Part shown: positions 6,663 through 8,852 of the stretch, one piece after another
Layout of the letters: each line of letters starts with the position of its first letter
Numbering within the stretch: position 1 is the stretch's first letter
Assembly (NCBI GenBank): GCA_033720955.1
Contig: JAWWBN010000163.1
Location: forward strand, 1 to 8,852
Source: JAWWBN01 sp033720955
Lineage (GTDB): Bacteria; Acidobacteriota; Thermoanaerobaculia; Multivoradales; JAHEKO01
Direction of reading: 5' to 3'
DNA length: 8,852 nt
Position numbers and translations under genes: made by a program
The notes under the pieces: model-generated
Seen by the model: the letters and a program-made list of their open reading frames with translations, nothing else
The model's database searches: none
Told to the model about the DNA's origin: nothing

Positions 6663-7420
6663 CAGAAGAGCACGTGGAAGATCTTGGTCAGGAGGAAGTC
6701 GCTGATCAGCACCATGATCGAGGCCGCCACGACCGTGTCGGTGGTGGCGCGGCCCACGCCGTCGGCGCCGCCCCGGGCGTTGAGGCCGTTGTAGCAGGCG
6801 ATGACGGTGATGAAGTAGGCGAAGAAGAAGGACTTGCCCAGGCCGCTGAAGACGTCGTCCAGCGTGAGCGAGTCGAGCACGTCGTTGAGGTAGAAGCCGG
6901 CCGGCAGGTCGAGCTCGAAGACGGCCACCGCCAGGCCGCCGAAGACGCCGAGGAAGTCGCCGATCACCGTCAGCGCGGGGAGCATCAGCAGCGAAGCCAC
7001 CAGCTTGGGGGCCACCAATTTCTTGACCGGATCGGCGGCCATCGAGCGCAGGGCGTCGATCTGGTCGGTGACCTTCATCGTGCCCAGCTCGGCGGTCATC
7101 CCGGCGCCGATCCGACCACCCACGATGAGGGCGGTCAGCACCGGCCCCAGCTCCCGCACCATCGACTTGGACACCACGGTCCCGATGTAGAACTTCACGC
7201 CGATCGACGGCAGGCTGTAGGCGGTCTGGAGGGCCAGCACCATGCCGGTGAAGACCGTGGTGATGCCGGCCACCCCGAGCGAGCGGACCCCGAGCTGCTC
7301 CATCTCCTTGAACCAGGTGCGAAGCTCGTAGGGGGGCGCCACCGCGGCGGCGAGACCGCGGGCGGTCAGCAGGGCGATGGCCCCCGCGTGGTGAAAGAAG
7401 CGGGCGACGGGGGCCGTCAT
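6662..7420 (-). CDS. mlaE: MlaE-like ABC transporter permease
   Basis: The 252-residue inner-membrane permease is the first gene of the minus-strand array. MlaE-family signatures are clear: VRELGPVLTALIVGGRIGAG (88-107), followed by the coupling-helix segment MTAELGTMKVTDQIDALRSM, and PKLVASLLMLPALT (138-151). Hydrophobic segments lie at about 47-66, 92-104, 141-167, 196-212 and 228-246, matching the family's five-helix layout with an N-terminal amphipathic helix. Two copies are expected to form the lipid channel beneath the MCE ring, with MlaF attached on the cytoplasmic face. No MlaB-like STAS gene, MlaC-like periplasmic carrier or MlaA-like lipoprotein gene occurs in the window. The start at ATG 7420 has no strong ribosome binding site; GCAGCCC-type sequence upstream is unconvincing. 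Length matches the family. Confidence 0.93.
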   Translation of the reverse strand: MTAPVARFFHHAGAIALLTARGLAAAVAPPYELRTWFKEMEQLGVRSLGVAGITTVFTGMVLALQTAYSLPSIGVKFYIGTVVSKSMVRELGPVLTALIVGGRIGAGMTAELGTMKVTDQIDALRSMAADPVKKLVAPKLVASLLMLPALTVIGDFLGVFGGLAVAVFELDLPAGFYLNDVLDSLTLDDVFSGLGKSFFFAYFITVIACYNGLNARGGADGVGRATTDTVVAASIMVLISDFLLTKIFHVLF

Positions 7421-7492
7421 GCGGCGTCCGGGCTGCCGAAGGTCCGCCGTCGGGGCGAGGCCGGGGTGCCACGTAGCCTGAGCATCGGCGGG

Positions 7493-7498
7493 ATTCTA
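7493..7498 (-). promoter_or_regulatory. Candidate -10 element for the mlaE-led array
   Basis: TAGAAT on the minus strand matches the sigma-70 -10 consensus at five of six positions and stands out in very GC-rich surroundings, 72 bases before the permease ATG. No good -35 hexamer is found at 16-18 bases spacing, so it is only a candidate; it would give a leader of roughly 65 bases. Confidence 0.3.
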
Positions 7499-7562
7499 GC
7501 GGTCCGCGGCGAGGCGGGTTGTAGACTACGGCTCCAAGCTCGGGGGTTCGTCGGGGGCTCGC

Positions 7563-7589
7563 GGTCCCGCGCCAGGGGCCGCGCGGACC
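7563..7589. repeat. Inverted repeat (9-bp stem hairpin) in the divergent region
   Basis: GGTCC and GCGC (7563-7567, 7569-7572) pair with GCGC and GGACC (7581-7584, 7585-7589), leaving one bulged C at 7568 and an 8-base loop. Nine pairs, all but one G-C, make this a stable stem. No T tract follows on either strand, so it is not a standard intrinsic terminator; it could be an operator-like dyad or leader structure of the acyltransferase gene. Confidence 0.4.
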
Positions 7590-7658
7590 CCCCGCGAGGT
7601 CGTGGGACCCAGCCGGCCGGCAGACGAATGATTCCTCAGCCAGCTCTCCAGTAGCCCA

Positions 7659-8435
7659 GTGCCGAGTCGGTCCGCAGTGCGAGAAGCGATCGGCACGGTC
7701 TTCTTCACCGTCAGCGGCAATCTCTGGATCGCGCTGGCGACGCCCCCTCTGGCCATCGTCACCCTCATCGCCGCGCTCTTCGGCGGCAACCGGGCCGCCC
7801 TCGCGGTGGGACGCTTCTGGACCTCGCTCTGGCTCTTCTTCGCCGGCACCCGGCTCCGCGTCCAGGTGGCTCCCTCGGTGGATCCCGGCTCCACCTGCGT
7901 CTACATGGTCAACCATCTGAGCATGCTGGATATCCCGGTGCTGCTGACCTCGCTGCCGAGCCCGGCCGTCTTTCTGGCGAAGAAGAGCCTCTTCGGCATC
8001 CCGGTCTTCGGATGGGCTCTGCGGGCGGCCGGCATCGTCGGCGTCGATCGCAAGAACCGGAGCGAGGCTCGGTCCACCTTCGCGAAGGCGATCCGGCGGA
8101 TGTCCGAGGGTCTCTCGCTCCTCGTCTTCCCCGAGGGCACGCGCTCGCCGGACGGCCGGCTGCGGGCGTTCAAGAGGGGCGGGTTCCTGCTGGCGATCAA
8201 GAGCGGCCGCGCCATCGTGCCGGTCGGGCTGAAGGGCACGGATCGACTCAACCCGAAGGGCTCCCTCCTCTATCGACCCGGCCCTGTCGAAGTCCGCTAT
8301 GGAGAGCCGATCGAGGTCGCGGCCTACGGAGTCAAGGGCCTCGAAGATCTCGTGGCCACCGTGCGCGGGAGGATCGCCGACCTGGCCGGGGCCGAGCTCG
8401 TCGCCGAGCGGAGCGACGATGCCGCCGGGGCCTGA
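7659..8435 (+). CDS. plsC: PlsC-type 1-acylglycerol-3-phosphate acyltransferase
   Basis: The 258-residue membrane-associated acyltransferase is expected to add the second acyl chain to lysophosphatidate, giving phosphatidate for phospholipid synthesis. The catalytic H-x4-D motif is NHLSMLD with H86 and D91. The glycerolipid-binding motif is VFPEGTRS (146-153), and the fourth block reads AIVPVGLKG (175-183). A hydrophobic segment at about 12-41 anchors the N-terminus, and another hydrophobic stretch lies at 52-62. The start is uncertain: GTG 7659 gives the length used here, and GTG 7677, in frame, would remove six residues; neither has a good ribosome binding site. Other lysophospholipid or ornithine-lipid acyltransferases share these motifs, so substrate is from family only. 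It is divergent from the lipid transporter array and 124 bp upstream of the TIR gene, so probably monocistronic. Confidence 0.9.
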   Translation: MPSRSAVREAIGTVFFTVSGNLWIALATPPLAIVTLIAALFGGNRAALAVGRFWTSLWLFFAGTRLRVQVAPSVDPGSTCVYMVNHLSMLDIPVLLTSLPSPAVFLAKKSLFGIPVFGWALRAAGIVGVDRKNRSEARSTFAKAIRRMSEGLSLLVFPEGTRSPDGRLRAFKRGGFLLAIKSGRAIVPVGLKGTDRLNPKGSLLYRPGPVEVRYGEPIEVAAYGVKGLEDLVATVRGRIADLAGAELVAERSDDAAGA

Positions 8436-8549
8436 GCCGCGACCTCGACCGCGCCTCGCGCCCTCTCGGAGCCCCCGGCCGAAGCCCGGAGCTCCCGGCA
8501 CGAGACCAATGCGATACTAGGGTCGCGATCCATGTGACAGGCGGGGCGC

Positions 8550-8555
8550 GGAGGG
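8550..8555 (+). promoter_or_regulatory. Ribosome binding site deciding the TIR gene start
   Basis: GGAGGG ends four bases before GTG 8560. An in-frame TAG at 8518-8520 excludes any much earlier start, and no other start codon lies between, so this site and the GTG define the N-terminus. Confidence 0.7.
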
Positions 8556-8559
8556 AACG

Positions 8560-8852
8560 GTGGCGGATACCTTCATCAGCTATGCCCGGGAAGATCACGA
8601 CACGGCGGACCGGCTGAGACGGCTCCTGGAGCGGTCCGGATGGTCGGTCTGGCTGGACTCCGAGGCGATGCGCGGCGGCAGCTCCTTCCGCGACGAGATC
8701 GAGGAGCAGGTGCGGGCCAGCCGGCTGGTGATCGTCCTCTGGTCGCGGCATTCGGTGGGGAGCGAGTGGGTACGCGCGGAGGCGGCCCTGGCCGGGAAGA
8801 AGCTCCTGCCGGTCCGGCTGGAGGAGTGCCACCTGCCGATGCCCTTCGGAGA
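8560..8852 (+). CDS. TIR-domain protein, N-terminal part (runs off window)
   Basis: The first 97 residues of a gene cut by the window edge form most of a TIR domain of the bacterial type. Residues 4-9 (TFISYA) are the first strand with the family's F-I-S-Y box, followed by a charged helix (DTADRLRRLLERSG) and WSVWLDSEAM (28-37), the second strand. GGSSFRDEIEEQVRAS (39-54) is the usual loop and helix, LVIVLWSRHSVGSEWVRAE (56-74) is the central strand with W70 and the glutamate E74, and LLPVRLEECHLPMPFG (82-97) resembles the late strand. In TIR proteins that cleave NAD+, a glutamate at about E74's position is catalytic; activity here is inferred. Many such bacterial proteins carry further C-terminal repeats or effector domains, which cannot be seen. 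The start GTG has a good ribosome binding site, and the gene stands 124 bp from plsC. Role could be defence or signalling. Confidence 0.85.
   Translation, partial: MADTFISYAREDHDTADRLRRLLERSGWSVWLDSEAMRGGSSFRDEIEEQVRASRLVIVLWSRHSVGSEWVRAEAALAGKKLLPVRLEECHLPMPFG

Larger units (their letters stand above)
7421..7658. other. Divergent intergenic control region between mlaE and plsC
   Basis: This 238-bp stretch is the largest non-coding region in the window and must carry the control sequences for both the minus-strand array and the plus-strand acyltransferase, if both are transcribed from here. It contains the candidate minus-strand -10 at 7493-7498, a short palindrome GTAGACTAC at 7521-7529, and a GC-rich hairpin at 7563-7589. 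The block GGTCC recurs at 7501, 7563 and, in reverse orientation, near 7585. I see no open frame with convincing coding character and no recognisable plus-strand promoter. Confidence 0.6.

Noticed and set aside
6605..7654. 349-codon plus-strand open frame opposite the permease
   Set aside because: His/Gly/Asp-rich antisense shadow; permease motifs on the minus strand are unambiguous.
8468..8495. Imperfect GC-rich hairpin after plsC as a possible terminator
   Set aside because: GGAGC pairs with GCTCC and CCGG with CCGG around a 7-base loop, but an internal mismatch interrupts it and no T tract follows, so it is not separable from chance in this composition.
6663..8501. Long open extension of the MlaF frame across the permease gene and part of plsC
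   Set aside because: No ABC or other homology, composition typical of an out-of-frame shadow, and both overlapped genes have clear motifs in their own frames.
8513..8518. GATACT as a -10 element for the TIR gene
   Set aside because: Only four of six matches and no acceptable -35 hexamer about 17 bases upstream.
8332..8832. 166-codon minus-strand open frame opposite the TIR gene and plsC end
   Set aside because: Pro/Arg-rich antisense of the TIR coding sequence; no homology.

Overview
The window is a GC-rich bacterial chromosomal segment with almost no non-coding DNA. Genes overlap by a few bases, GTG starts are common and Shine-Dalgarno sites are purine-rich. An MCE/Mla-type lipid transporter together with nucleotide-sugar genes for surface glycans points to a diderm (outer-membrane) bacterium. 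The composition and gene set would fit an Acidobacteriota-like or deltaproteobacterial-type lineage, but that placement is inference only; no rRNA or other phylogenetic marker is present.

Layout. Positions 1-219 (+) hold the last 72 codons of a ClpX/HslU-like AAA+ ATPase. It converges, with only 4 bp between stop codons, on a nine-gene minus-strand array running from 7420 down to 224. In transcription order the array is: MlaE-like permease, MlaF-like ATPase, MlaD/MCE protein, UDP-glucuronate 4-epimerase, UDP-glucose 6-dehydrogenase, UDP-glucuronate decarboxylase, an unrecognised 92-aa protein, a YggX-like protein with two CxxC pairs, and a VTT/DedA-like membrane protein. Junctions are mostly TGATG, ATGA or GTGA overlaps, an 11-bp overlap or a 1-bp gap. 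The only real gap is 42 bp, between the epimerase and the dehydrogenase. Divergent from the array, across a 238-bp control region with a clear hairpin, lies a PlsC-type acyltransferase (7659-8435, +). After a 124-bp gap a TIR-domain gene begins (8560, +) behind a good ribosome binding site and runs off the window end.

How the genes fit together. The three Mla genes form the core of a phospholipid ABC transporter that couples the inner membrane to the periplasm. The three sugar-nucleotide enzymes form a closed branch: UDP-glucose to UDP-glucuronate, then to UDP-galacturonate or UDP-xylose. With the VTT-domain membrane protein at the distal end and a lysophosphatidate acyltransferase on the other side of the control region, most of the window concerns envelope lipid and glycan supply. 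The main point of interest is the tight coupling of lipid transport and uronate/pentose sugar supply in one apparent operon, with a cysteine-rich YggX variant inside it. I see no CRISPR array, insertion sequence, tRNA, rRNA or phage gene. The TIR gene may mark the edge of a defence or signalling region beyond the window.
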